A stretch of 12,486 bases of DNA from Vallitalea maricola (GCF_036985595.1 NZ_BTPU01000021.1:1-12486); one strand, 5' to 3'; counted from the stretch's first letter, positions 1 through 7,316 are shown. Made by a program: numbers and translations. Notes: generated from the letters alone by a model not told the origin.

Positions 1-35
1 AAGCCCTTACATCAAGTTACGATGAAGGGCTTTTT
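1..35 (+). terminator. Rho-independent terminator of a gene left of the window
   Basis: Positions 1-8 (AAGCCCTT) pair with 25-32 (AAGGGCTT). After a one-base bulge at 9, CATC (10-13) pairs with GATG (21-24), leaving a 7-nt loop. A run of five T follows at 31-35 on the plus strand, so it most likely ends a rightward transcript entering from outside the window. The window edge hides whether the other strand also has a T-tract; if so it could also serve leftward transcription. Confidence 0.7.
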
Positions 36-257
36 AACGTCTACCACTACATATTACATTATTATAAACCTAAACATCAACTTTGTAAAGAAATAAAATA
101 CATCAGAACCACTCTTCATTTATTTATGAGTTCATCTTGCAATTGTATATGAGGGTACAGAATTAAATTTATCCATCATATGCTTATATCTAACCTTTTT
201 TCTTTTTCTTTATTCTATCATTTGAGATTATTTTATGCAAATGAAACCCACACCATA
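36..257. other. Intergenic stretch without recognisable gene
   Basis: Together with the flanking hairpins this forms a 342-base gap before the first gene. I see only AT-rich sequence with very short reading frames (the longest ATG frame noticed on the plus strand has eight codons, near 127), no convincing promoter pair and no tRNA-like structure. It separates the end of the minus-strand operon from a gene outside the window. Confidence 0.5.
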
Positions 258-303
258 AAGAGCTATCTCTCTAGAACTCATTTTCTATTAAGAGATAGCT
301 CTT
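258..303 (-). terminator. Hairpin terminator of the minus-strand flavin/polyol operon
   Basis: A perfect 13-bp inverted repeat (258-270 with 291-303, core AGAGCTATCTCT) surrounds a 20-nt loop, 40 bases past the stop codon of the iron-type alcohol dehydrogenase. On the minus strand the stem is followed by only three or four T, so as an intrinsic terminator it is weak; it may also act as a 3' stabilising hairpin. Confidence 0.55.
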
Positions 304-342
304 CATCCATCAATCTATTGCATACTTCTTAAATCTAAAGCT

Positions 343-1533
343 TTATAACTCAGAAATAACAAGAGGTTGGTTACCATAATAAGCATCTATGAGTAATTTT
401 TTAGCCTCTTGGAAGCTTGGAAGCTTTGGAGATAATTTTGTCGCTACTGCTGATATGGCTAGATCTGCAAAGTCATCTAGTTTAGCCATAAACATACTTT
501 CGTCTATACCTGCTTCTGCAAAATTTGAAGGTATACCAATTTTTTTGCTAAATTCCATAAGATAATCAACTAATTTTTGACATAGTTCTTTTTTATTATC
601 ACCTTCAATGCCTAATCGTTTTGCAAGTTTAGCATAAGATGCATGAGGACTGGCAAAAGCTGTTGTATATGGTAACAATAAACCACATACCATACCATGT
701 GGAAGCCCAAAATATGCTCCAGGCTGATCAAATCCATGTGCAAGCCCAGCACACGAATTCGTAATAACAACTCCTGCAAGACTTGCTGCCACATGACAAA
801 TCTCTCTGGCATTAGCTTTTACATCTTGATGCCTGCTCGATACAGAACTTTCTAAATTCTCCAGTATGTCTAAAGCTGCACCTACTGCAATAGAGATAAC
901 CATAGGAGAGGCTGTTTTGCATACGGATGCTTCTAAAGCATGAGTTAATGCGTCCATACCTGTATTAGCTGCTATTGTTTTTGGAAGGCTATCTGTAAAA
1001 TTAGCATCAAGAATAGCATAAGCAGGTATTAGCTCATTAGATAACATCAGATGTTTAGCTTTGGTTAATTGATCCATAAATACAGCTGCTGAAGTTGTTT
1101 CTGAGCCTGTTCCAGTAGTAGTTGGGATAGCTACCATTATGGCTTTTACACCTAGTTTTGGTAAATTATAGGGTACAAGGGCATCCTCCATGCTCATTTC
1201 AGGATATTCATAAAACAAGTGCATAGCCTTAGCAGTATCCAGTACAGAACCTCCTCCAATGGCAATAATTAAATCAGGATCAAAACTTTTCATGTCATCT
1301 GCTGCCTTAAGGATATCACTAAAAAAGGGTTCATTTCTTATATCTGCAATAAATCTACATTCTCCATTGTTTTCAGCAACAAGCTTTATAATCTGTTCCT
1401 TAATAGTATCTGATAGAATTCTTCCGTCATAAATAACGACTGCTCGTTTTTTATCCAGTTGTCTTATAAAGTTTATAGAACCTCTTCCTACAATAAAATG
1501 ACTGTTAACAAGAGGTGAATATTTATTATTCAT
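343..1533 (-). CDS. Iron-containing (group III) alcohol dehydrogenase
   Basis: A 396-residue protein, the usual length for the Fe-ADH family, which interconverts aldehydes and alcohols with NAD(P)H in the cytoplasm. Visible signatures are the nucleotide-binding GGGS (93-96) with D99, the PTTTGTGSE stretch (137-145), and the metal ligands expected from FucO: D194 and H198 in GMDALTH, H266 in LAHG, H279 in PHG. Oddly, the second His of the usual AHGxxH motif (FucO H267) reads Gln270 (HGFDQ). The ATG at 1533 has AAGGAAG at 1542-1548. It is the last gene of the operon, 37 bases after ribF. In context it would reduce the aldehyde released by the upstream aldolase, regenerating NAD; formylmethylflavin is my proposed substrate (inference). 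Family assignment is secure, substrate is not. Confidence 0.93.
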   Translation of the reverse strand: MNNKYSPLVNSHFIVGRGSINFIRQLDKKRAVVIYDGRILSDTIKEQIIKLVAENNGECRFIADIRNEPFFSDILKAADDMKSFDPDLIIAIGGGSVLDTAKAMHLFYEYPEMSMEDALVPYNLPKLGVKAIMVAIPTTTGTGSETTSAAVFMDQLTKAKHLMLSNELIPAYAILDANFTDSLPKTIAANTGMDALTHALEASVCKTASPMVISIAVGAALDILENLESSVSSRHQDVKANAREICHVAASLAGVVITNSCAGLAHGFDQPGAYFGLPHGMVCGLLLPYTTAFASPHASYAKLAKRLGIEGDNKKELCQKLVDYLMEFSKKIGIPSNFAEAGIDESMFMAKLDDFADLAISAVATKLSPKLPSFQEAKKLLIDAYYGNQPLVISEL

Positions 1534-1570
1534 AATTTTATCTTCCTTTATATCTTAATGAGTTTTAATG

Positions 1571-2485
1571 TTAAATAGCATCAAGGTAAGCTCTTATAGA
1601 TTGAATATCTTTATCCACTTGCTTTTTAACTTCATCAATATTATTAAATTTGATGACACCTCTTATGTATGAGTGAATATCAAGAACTATTTTTTTGCCA
1701 TATATGTCTTTTGAAAAGTCTAGTAAAAAGGTCTCAATCGTTATATAACTGTGGTCATCAACCGATGGACGCAGCCCAATATTAGTAAGTCCTTGTACCA
1801 TTCTATCATCAATTTCTGATAAAGTAGCGTACACACCATTATTAGGCATTAACTTATTTTCTGCCACTTGAAGATTAGCGGTTGGCATACCAACAGTTCT
1901 TCCCAAAGCTTTACCATGAACAACCTCCCCTAGCATTTTAAAGGTATGTCCCAAAAATTCATTAGCCTCTGAAATATGCCCTTCAGTAATGGCATCTCGA
2001 ACAAAGCTGGCTGTAATAGCCTGTCCATTTTCTTGTACAGTTTCAGGACAGATAACCTCGTAACTATATACTGATGAAAAATGTTTAAGGGTTTCCATAT
2101 TTCCACTACAATCCTTACCAAACTTACATTGTTCACCAGCTACTACTACTTTTGCCCCTAAACTATCAATTAAAATCTCCTTTATAAATGTTTCAGGCTC
2201 CATATCTGCGATCTCTGAAGTAAACGGATATGAAATCATGAATTGGGGACCATCATTACTCAAAACAAGTGCCTTTTCTTCTTCTGTATATATCACTTTA
2301 CTTACCCCAAAAAGGTCTGCTGGTTGATAGTCAAAGCTTATTAATACAGAAGTAAGGTTTTTTCCTTCCTGTTCAATAAGTTTATCAATAACAGCTCTGT
2401 GCCCTCTATGTAATCCATCAAATTGTCCAAAAGCTACACAGGTATTTTTATCTATGTTAACATCTTTACTATTAATATGTTTCAT
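1571..2485 (-). CDS. ribF: RibF-like bifunctional riboflavin kinase / FMN adenylyltransferase
   Basis: A 304-residue protein with the two-domain RibF layout. The N-terminal nucleotidyltransferase domain (about 1-165) has GQFDGLHRGH (20-29). The C-terminal flavokinase domain (about 178-302) has GRTVGMPTAN (195-204), PNNGVYA (214-220) and catalytic-type E251 followed by LLDF and DIYG. RibF makes FMN from riboflavin and ATP, then FAD. The kinase motifs look intact, while two FAD-synthetase motifs are altered by eye: the VVGxDFxFG segment reads VVAGEQCKFG (114-123) and the SSTxIR segment reads TASFVR (158-163). The start is fixed by AGGAAGGAG at 2492-2500. Housekeeping ribF usually sits by truB/rpsO; here it lies between a permease and an alcohol dehydrogenase in a catabolic operon, so it is probably a dedicated second copy. 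A housekeeping copy at an unusual place cannot be excluded. Confidence 0.93.
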   Translation of the reverse strand: MKHINSKDVNIDKNTCVAFGQFDGLHRGHRAVIDKLIEQEGKNLTSVLISFDYQPADLFGVSKVIYTEEEKALVLSNDGPQFMISYPFTSEIADMEPETFIKEILIDSLGAKVVVAGEQCKFGKDCSGNMETLKHFSSVYSYEVICPETVQENGQAITASFVRDAITEGHISEANEFLGHTFKMLGEVVHGKALGRTVGMPTANLQVAENKLMPNNGVYATLSEIDDRMVQGLTNIGLRPSVDDHSYITIETFLLDFSKDIYGKKIVLDIHSYIRGVIKFNNIDEVKKQVDKDIQSIRAYLDAI

Positions 2486-2544
2486 GTCATGCTCCTTCCT
2501 TTCTTACCAATGACTCAAATTAATGTGTTATAACTTTTTTATAT

Positions 2545-3906
2545 CTATGACACATTACTTTTTCGCACTGTCATACGATAAAGTGATAAAATAATGATAC
2601 CGATTAAATACCATGCAATAATGTAGTACCATAAGGAAGCTCCGTTAATGATTCCAGGTATATAAGATGCTATTATAATGATAAGTGTCATAATTGGAAG
2701 AACAGAACCACCAGGCGCACGATAATTACCTTCAATATATTTATTTTTCTTACGTGCTACAAGCAATGAAACACAATTAATGGAAATAGTAATAGCTGCG
2801 AACAAAGAACCAATATTGACTATTTCAGCTGTAAATTGAGGAAAACATGCTATTATTATACTTACAGCCGTAACAACAATACTAGCTATAACAGGCGTAC
2901 CTGTTTTACTATTTATCTTATTCAGAGATTTTGGAAGCATACCACCATTAGCTATGGCTCCAATCGCTCTTGAAGTAATGGCTATCAAAACATTCATGGT
3001 TGTAAGTAATGCTAGAACAGCAGAAATGGATATAACTTTAGCAAGCCAAGGAAATGCGGTTAGCTTAGTAAAAGAAGCTGCGTACAGAGGAATAAAGCGC
3101 ATACCTGGATTTTCCTGAAGGAAATCAGATGTAATGAGTCCCACAGTTGTTAGAATAATCATAACATATAAAATAATAACGATTCCCATAGCTATACAGA
3201 TTGATTTAGGAACATTTTTGTTAGGATCTTTTACTTCTGATACGATAAATGCAATGGCTACAATGGAACCATAAGCTACCATAGCATTAGGAATAGCACT
3301 TATAAATCCTGTTCCCCCCTTAGAACCTTGTGTAAAAAAAGGAGTAAGCAGGCTGGAATCCCAACTTTTCCCAAATAATCCTACAAATACAAATACCACC
3401 ATGGTACATGTCAATAAAATAACAAGTATTGTGTTGACTTTACCCGCCGCACTAATTTTAAGTATATTAAGAATACAGCAGAATATACATGCAGCAATAG
3501 CTAGAGGAATCTGCATACCTTTAAATATAGGAAAACCTACACTTAAATAAGTAGCTATATAAATAGCCGCAAAAGCTATACCCACTATATTAGCATTGAG
3601 ATATCCCCAAGCAGAAATCCAACCCCAAATCTTACCTTGTTTTTCTGTTTTTCCTAGAGATTTTGAAGGAAATATAAAAACACCACCTGATTTAGGAAAA
3701 ATAGTAGAGAGTTCGGCTACCTGAAGACCATACATAAGAAGTACTATTGCAGCTATAATCCATGAAATAATGGCAGCAGGACCTGCATAGTATATTGTCA
3801 TCCCTGACAAGGAAAATATGGCACTACCAATCATTCCCCCTACAATCATAGTAACGCATGCAACTAAACCAAGAGAACCTTGTTGATTGTTATTCAAATT
3901 AGACAT
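2545..3906 (-). CDS. APC-superfamily permease
   Basis: A 453-residue, very hydrophobic inner-membrane protein of the amino acid-polyamine-organocation type, with about 12 predicted membrane segments. The first helix carries GGMIGSAIF (23-31), the unwound APC motif. It is followed by PKSGG (71-75) and, mid-protein, the cytosolic signature SEVKDPNKNVPKSI before the next helix. There is no signal peptide. The start at 3906 has a strong GAGGAGG-type site at 3913-3919. It lies 107 bases after the SorC regulator and 59 bases before ribF, in the same orientation. APC members usually move amino acids or amines, with proton coupling or by exchange. The neighbouring genes do not look like amino acid catabolism, so the substrate is open; uptake of riboflavin or exit of a degraded flavin is speculation from context. 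Confidence 0.88.
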   Translation of the reverse strand: MSNLNNNQQGSLGLVACVTMIVGGMIGSAIFSLSGMTIYYAGPAAIISWIIAAIVLLMYGLQVAELSTIFPKSGGVFIFPSKSLGKTEKQGKIWGWISAWGYLNANIVGIAFAAIYIATYLSVGFPIFKGMQIPLAIAACIFCCILNILKISAAGKVNTILVILLTCTMVVFVFVGLFGKSWDSSLLTPFFTQGSKGGTGFISAIPNAMVAYGSIVAIAFIVSEVKDPNKNVPKSICIAMGIVIILYVMIILTTVGLITSDFLQENPGMRFIPLYAASFTKLTAFPWLAKVISISAVLALLTTMNVLIAITSRAIGAIANGGMLPKSLNKINSKTGTPVIASIVVTAVSIIIACFPQFTAEIVNIGSLFAAITISINCVSLLVARKKNKYIEGNYRAPGGSVLPIMTLIIIIASYIPGIINGASLWYYIIAWYLIGIIILSLYRMTVRKSNVS

Positions 3907-4013
3907 AAAAAACCTCCTCTTATTTTGTTTTGCTACATAAATAATATTTTTTAAACATTTAGTAACTTCACCGTTAAGGAGGTAAATTCTTATTTGTAAT
4001 TAAAATTAATTAG

Positions 4014-4955
4014 CTATTTTTGACTTAATATTTGAGCCGTATCAAGATCAGTAACTAATGAGTTAATATATCCGCCTCTTAAAGCGCCAAGTATTGCAGG
4101 AATTTTAGACTTTAATCCTGCTACTCCTATTCGCATTGGTATTTTAAAGAAATCCTCTAATTCAACAGAAATGACACGCTCATCAAGTGGTGTTTTAATT
4201 TCTTTTCCGTTTATATCGAAAAAATGTGCACATATTTCACCCACTGCGTTTTTATCAATACAATATTCATAATCCTCTTTCTCCATGGTAGGAAGTATTT
4301 TTTTATTTGTTGCATCTCCTATACCAACAACAGCAATGGAGCAGGATTTTATCACACTATATGCTTCATAAAAGAATGGTTCATTGATAATTGCTTGACG
4401 TAGTCTAGGATTATTAACTACAACTGGAGCATAGAGTACAGTGGATGTTGCATTTATTTTTTCACTACAACGATGAACGATATCATCAACCTTAATCTTT
4501 GTCTGTTCATTATTCCAGCCACCCATAAGTTGTGTAATCGTAACATTATTCGATTTTATAGCAGGCATACAATCAACTAAGGCCGACATACTTCTTCCTC
4601 TTGAAAAACCAATAATATCTCCCTTACTAATAATTCCCGCTAGATATTCAGCAGCAATCTTACCTATTTCTTCATATACATTTTCTTCTGATACATTACC
4701 CGAGATTCTCACTGCTTTTAGACCAAACTTTTTTTCAAGTTCTGTTTCCAATCCTAAGTTGGTCTCATCCACACCTTCTATACTAATACGAACAATACCC
4801 ATCTTAATGCATTTACTAAGCATTCGATTCACTCGTTGCCGGGATATGTTCATATTTTTAGCAATCTCTTCCTGAGTAAGTCCAGATTTATAGTAATAAT
4901 TTGCTACTCTTATATAATCTAATCGTGAATTTCCGAAAGAATTCTCATTAATCAT
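4014..4955 (-). CDS. SorC-family (sugar-binding) transcriptional regulator
   Basis: A 313-residue protein with the SorC/DeoR layout: an N-terminal helix-turn-helix (about 15-57, core SGLTQEEIAKNMNISRQRV) and a C-terminal sugar-binding domain (about 62-311) containing the family's GIGDA-type segment and the GALRGGYINSL-like C-terminal part. SorC proteins (CggR, LsrR, DeoR of B. subtilis) bind phosphorylated sugars or trioses and usually repress the operon they belong to. Here it is third in a catabolic operon, so autoregulation and control of the promoter near 7049-7077 are likely. The start at 4955 has a modest GGAGTGGTG site at 4963-4971. If the proposed pathway is right, dihydroxyacetone phosphate or a phosphorylated flavin side-chain intermediate would be a plausible inducer (inference). 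Confidence 0.93.
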   Translation of the reverse strand: MINENSFGNSRLDYIRVANYYYKSGLTQEEIAKNMNISRQRVNRMLSKCIKMGIVRISIEGVDETNLGLETELEKKFGLKAVRISGNVSEENVYEEIGKIAAEYLAGIISKGDIIGFSRGRSMSALVDCMPAIKSNNVTITQLMGGWNNEQTKIKVDDIVHRCSEKINATSTVLYAPVVVNNPRLRQAIINEPFFYEAYSVIKSCSIAVVGIGDATNKKILPTMEKEDYEYCIDKNAVGEICAHFFDINGKEIKTPLDERVISVELEDFFKIPMRIGVAGLKSKIPAILGALRGGYINSLVTDLDTAQILSQK

Positions 4956-4992
4956 TTCTTAACACCACTCCATTTTATAAATAATATAATAT

Positions 4993-5021
4993 TAGCTAAT
5001 TATCTCACTTATCGATGTCAA
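4993..5021 (-). promoter_or_regulatory. Possible internal promoter before the SorC regulator
   Basis: The 177-base gap between the zinc dehydrogenase and the regulator contains a consensus -35 (TTGACA on the minus strand, 5021-5016). At 17 bases the -10 would be the poor TAGCTA (4998-4993), which lies within a perfect palindrome ATTAGCTAAT (4991-5000). Better AT-rich -10 candidates lie farther than normal spacing allows. The palindrome could be a regulator site. This is weak support for separate expression of regulator, permease, ribF and the iron dehydrogenase. Confidence 0.3.
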
Positions 5022-5132
5022 ATGCAACTCTGTACTCATAGATACAGCACTAACATTTGTATACGTTACTAAATATATCTTTTATAAAATATCGTGTTAT
5101 ACCTTAAATACCCCAAAATAACTTGAAAAATA

Positions 5133-6170
5133 TTACTTTCCAAACTTGACAATAATTCTATATGTAGATGGATCTATAGCTTTATTAAATGCTTTATCTA
5201 TTTCTTCAATGGATATAATGTCAGAAATCAAATCCGATACAGTAACAAGCTTATGTGATAATAATCTCGTAGCAGCAAGAAAATCCGTTCTTCTTGGATT
5301 AACAGCTCCTGTAATAATCATTTCACTAGAATGAACCTTATTAACACTTAGTTCTATTGGATTATCTGGATGGAAAGAACTATACATGATAACTCTTCCA
5401 AGTTTCCCTGCCATAGCAATACTATCAGCAGCAAGTTCAGATATTGCAACCGTACAAAAAACCACATCTGCACCACGTCCTTCGGTAAGTCCCTTTACCT
5501 TTTCAATGGTGTTCTCATTTTTAGAATTAATCACTATATCTGCACCAAGTTTTTTTGCCACTTTAAGTCTTTCATCATTTAAATCACAAGCAATTACTCG
5601 AGCACCTCTTAATTTTGCAAGTTGTATATGAAATGCACCCATAATTCCTACACCAATAACAACAACATCATTGCCTAATTCAATTGATGCATTATTAACA
5701 CTATGAACACAACAAGCTAATGGCTCTGTTAATGATGCATGTGAGAGGTCAATATCATCAGATAATTTATATACACGCTTAGAATCTAACAACATGTACT
5801 CTGAAAATCCTCCAGGACCTACAAATCCCTCATGTATAGAAGTCTTAAACGAATGTACACATTGATTTTCAAACCCTTTTCTACAGTAATAACATTCACC
5901 ACAAGATGTTAATAAGAATATTGCAACCTTATCACCAGGTTTTACATTCTTTACATCTTTCCCAACTGATTCTATGATTCCGGCAACTTCATGTCCACCA
6001 GCAAATGGATACCTTTGCATAACGCCATTATATACACGTTGTTCAAGTGTACAAATTGCGCAAGAATCAACTTTTAGAAGTACCTGTTTATCTTTTGGTT
6101 GTTTTAATTCTAACTCGTGTGTTGTAAGCTCTTTAACATTTGAGATAACACTTACATTATATTTACTCAT
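5133..6170 (-). CDS. Zinc-dependent medium-chain (polyol-type) dehydrogenase
   Basis: A 345-residue cytoplasmic enzyme of the sorbitol/threonine dehydrogenase type, oxidising a secondary alcohol to a ketone with NAD. Catalytic-zinc positions visible by family comparison are C40, H60-E61 (GHE) and E149 (TEP). Structural zinc ligands are C90, C93, C96 and C104 (CxxCxxCx7C). The nucleotide site is GVGIMG (173-178), and D196 at the end of the next strand favours NAD over NADP. The usual CGSD after the catalytic Cys reads CTLE. I chose the ATG at 6170 because AGGAGGAG lies at 6178-6185; a start at 6191 would have no site. It follows the aldolase stop by 21 bases, so the two are co-transcribed. I propose oxidation of the ribityl C4' of FMN; ordinary polyol or polyol-phosphate substrates are the alternative. 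Confidence 0.92.
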   Translation of the reverse strand: MSKYNVSVISNVKELTTHELELKQPKDKQVLLKVDSCAICTLEQRVYNGVMQRYPFAGGHEVAGIIESVGKDVKNVKPGDKVAIFLLTSCGECYYCRKGFENQCVHSFKTSIHEGFVGPGGFSEYMLLDSKRVYKLSDDIDLSHASLTEPLACCVHSVNNASIELGNDVVVIGVGIMGAFHIQLAKLRGARVIACDLNDERLKVAKKLGADIVINSKNENTIEKVKGLTEGRGADVVFCTVAISELAADSIAMAGKLGRVIMYSSFHPDNPIELSVNKVHSSEMIITGAVNPRRTDFLAATRLLSHKLVTVSDLISDIISIEEIDKAFNKAIDPSTYRIIVKFGK

Positions 6171-6191
6171 CTTCAATCTCCTCCTATGCAC

Positions 6192-6992
6192 TTAAAATTT
6201 TGGATTTAACTCTTTGAGAGCAGCATCTACACTACAATCTTCATGGATAAGTTTAGCAATAGCAGCTGCATATCTAGCAGGATTTTCGTGTCCCCATATA
6301 TTACGTCCCATAGCAACACCAGCCCCACCTACTTCCATAGCATCTTTAATTTCTTGTAGAAGTTGACGTTCTGGAACTTTCTTAGAGCCACCTAAGATAA
6401 CCACTGGAGCATACACGCTCTCTGTTAATTCTTTAAAGCTTTCTTGATCACCTGTATAAACTGTCTTGATGATGTCAGCACCTAATTCAACGCTTTGTCT
6501 ACAAGCAAAAATAACATTTTCAGGTGTTCTTGAATCATCTCCACCTTCAAAACCTCGTGGTAACGCCTCAGAAGTTACTGGAATACCCCATTTGTGTGCA
6601 TCCATTATATTTCGAGAAAGATTACTTAATATTTCATTTTCAAACTTGGATCCAGGAAATCCCATTGTAATGATGGAGTCTGCTCCTATTCGAATAGCAT
6701 CTTCTGCTGTTACTACAGTTTGAAGCGGTTTTGAGCGATCTCCTAAAAAAGAAACGCCGCCATCAATACGAAGAATGATTCCTTTTCCAATAAAATCCTC
6801 TCCAAACTTTTCTGTCATACCTACTGTTGTCAAAAAAGCATCTGCTCCAGCTTCAGCTATCTCCCTTATAATCTTCCCAGGATTTTTCAACGCAGGAAGC
6901 ACATTAAAATTTGCTCCGTGATCCATTGCCATAATAAATGTTTTTTTGTCTGGTCTAAAAATGTGATTCATTCGATTTGTTGTATTACTCAT
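6192..6992 (-). CDS. Class I aldolase, DhnA/FbaB family
   Basis: A 266-residue TIM-barrel aldolase of the archaeal-type class I (DhnA) family, which includes fructose-bisphosphate aldolase, LsrF and ADTH synthase. Visible residues: D24 in AMDHG, Schiff-base K176 in IIKTVYTGD (matching Lys177 of the T. tenax enzyme), and the phosphate-binding GGSKK (201-205) and GVAMGRNIW (225-233). The T. tenax proton-shuttle Tyr146, part of a YPRG motif, reads LPRG here (Leu144), so fructose bisphosphate may not be the substrate. The reading frame is open upstream to 7070, but that stretch holds the promoter and operator; the ATG at 6992 follows GGGAGG (7001-7006) and is the better start. It is the first gene of the operon. 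The likely product is dihydroxyacetone phosphate plus an aldehyde; the aldehyde identity is inferred only from neighbours. Confidence 0.9.
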   Translation of the reverse strand: MSNTTNRMNHIFRPDKKTFIMAMDHGANFNVLPALKNPGKIIREIAEAGADAFLTTVGMTEKFGEDFIGKGIILRIDGGVSFLGDRSKPLQTVVTAEDAIRIGADSIITMGFPGSKFENEILSNLSRNIMDAHKWGIPVTSEALPRGFEGGDDSRTPENVIFACRQSVELGADIIKTVYTGDQESFKELTESVYAPVVILGGSKKVPERQLLQEIKDAMEVGGAGVAMGRNIWGHENPARYAAAIAKLIHEDCSVDAALKELNPKF

Positions 6993-7011
6993 AAATAAAA
7001 CCTCCCAATTA

Positions 7012-7069
7012 CATTTGCTCAATGTTTGATATTTTGTAATGCGAGTATATCGTAACATGCATTTGAGCA
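7012..7069. promoter_or_regulatory. Candidate SorC-regulator operator (two inverted half-sites)
   Basis: The minus strand reads ATTGAGCAAATG at 7023-7012, and the plus strand reads TTTGAGCATTTG at 7062-7073, with common core TTGAGCA (7063-7069). The two are inverted, about 48 bases apart. One falls between -35 and -10, the other just downstream of the start. The half-site resembles ATTGAACAAA of the B. subtilis DeoR operator (a SorC-family protein). An extra direct repeat TAATTAC spaced by 12 bases lies at 7080-7099 just upstream of the -35. Confidence 0.5.
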
Positions 7070-7077
7070 TTTGTCAA
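7049..7077 (-). promoter_or_regulatory. Promoter of the aldolase operon
   Basis: On the minus strand, TTGACA (7077-7072) is followed after exactly 17 bases by TACGAT (7054-7049), a perfect -35 with a 4/6 -10. Transcription would start near 7042, giving a leader of about 50 bases before the ATG at 6992. It lies just downstream of the terminator at 7108-7156, which insulates it from transporter read-through. Confidence 0.65.
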
Positions 7078-7107
7078 CCTGTAATTACTTTTGTAATTAT
7101 CTCAACA

Positions 7108-7156
7108 AAAAAAGGTACTGTATTATTTCTAAAATTCTAAATACAGCACCTTTTTT
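7108..7156 (-). terminator. Strong bidirectional rho-independent terminator
   Basis: AAAAAAGGT (7108-7116) pairs with ACCTTTTTT (7148-7156), and after one mismatch CTGTATT (7118-7124) pairs with AATACAG (7140-7146): 16 bp, 15-nt loop. There are seven T on the minus strand and six on the plus strand. Both neighbouring genes are on the minus strand, so its main role is to stop leftward transcripts from the transporter region before the aldolase promoter. Confidence 0.8.
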
Positions 7157-7316
7157 AATCTATGTTTCACTCGCTATCTAATCACTGGTTTATTGTCTTT
7201 ATTATTATTCTATACATTAAGCTTCCTCTTAATTTCATGCCTGACCCTTTCTGGTAACCCGTCCTATAGACCGATAAAAATTATTTTTAATTCATCTTAT
7301 ATAATAGAGCGTAAGA

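Noticed and set aside
3976..3982. AAGGAGG ribosome-site-like sequence on the plus strand
   Set aside because: No start codon with an open frame follows at a proper distance; it faces into the end of the minus-strand regulator gene.
5146..5631. Plus-strand open frames across the zinc dehydrogenase
   Set aside because: They lie opposite a gene with complete zinc and NAD motifs and have no ribosome sites; shadows of the real gene. The same applies to plus-strand frames over the aldolase, transporter and tryptophanase, and to the frames inside the iron dehydrogenase and ribF.
6993..7070. Longer start of the aldolase at 7070
   Set aside because: The extra 26 residues are not family-like, have no ribosome site, and overlap the promoter and operator; the ATG at 6992 has GGGAGG.
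343..7077. AI-2 (lsr) or sulfoquinovose-type operon
   Set aside because: SorC plus a DhnA-type aldolase recalls lsr, and an aldolase plus reductase recalls sulfo-glycolysis, but there is no LsrK-like or sulfosugar kinase, no isomerase and no ABC transporter, and neither explains RibF.
6993..7160. FMN riboswitch in front of the operon containing ribF
   Set aside because: The leader is about 50 nt and lacks the conserved RFN helices and sequence; none is visible before ribF either, where the gap is only 59 bases.
7210..7263. 18-codon minus-strand frame with protein-like sequence
   Set aside because: Too short, bounded by stops, no start or ribosome site; mentioned only as possible context for the remnant nearby.
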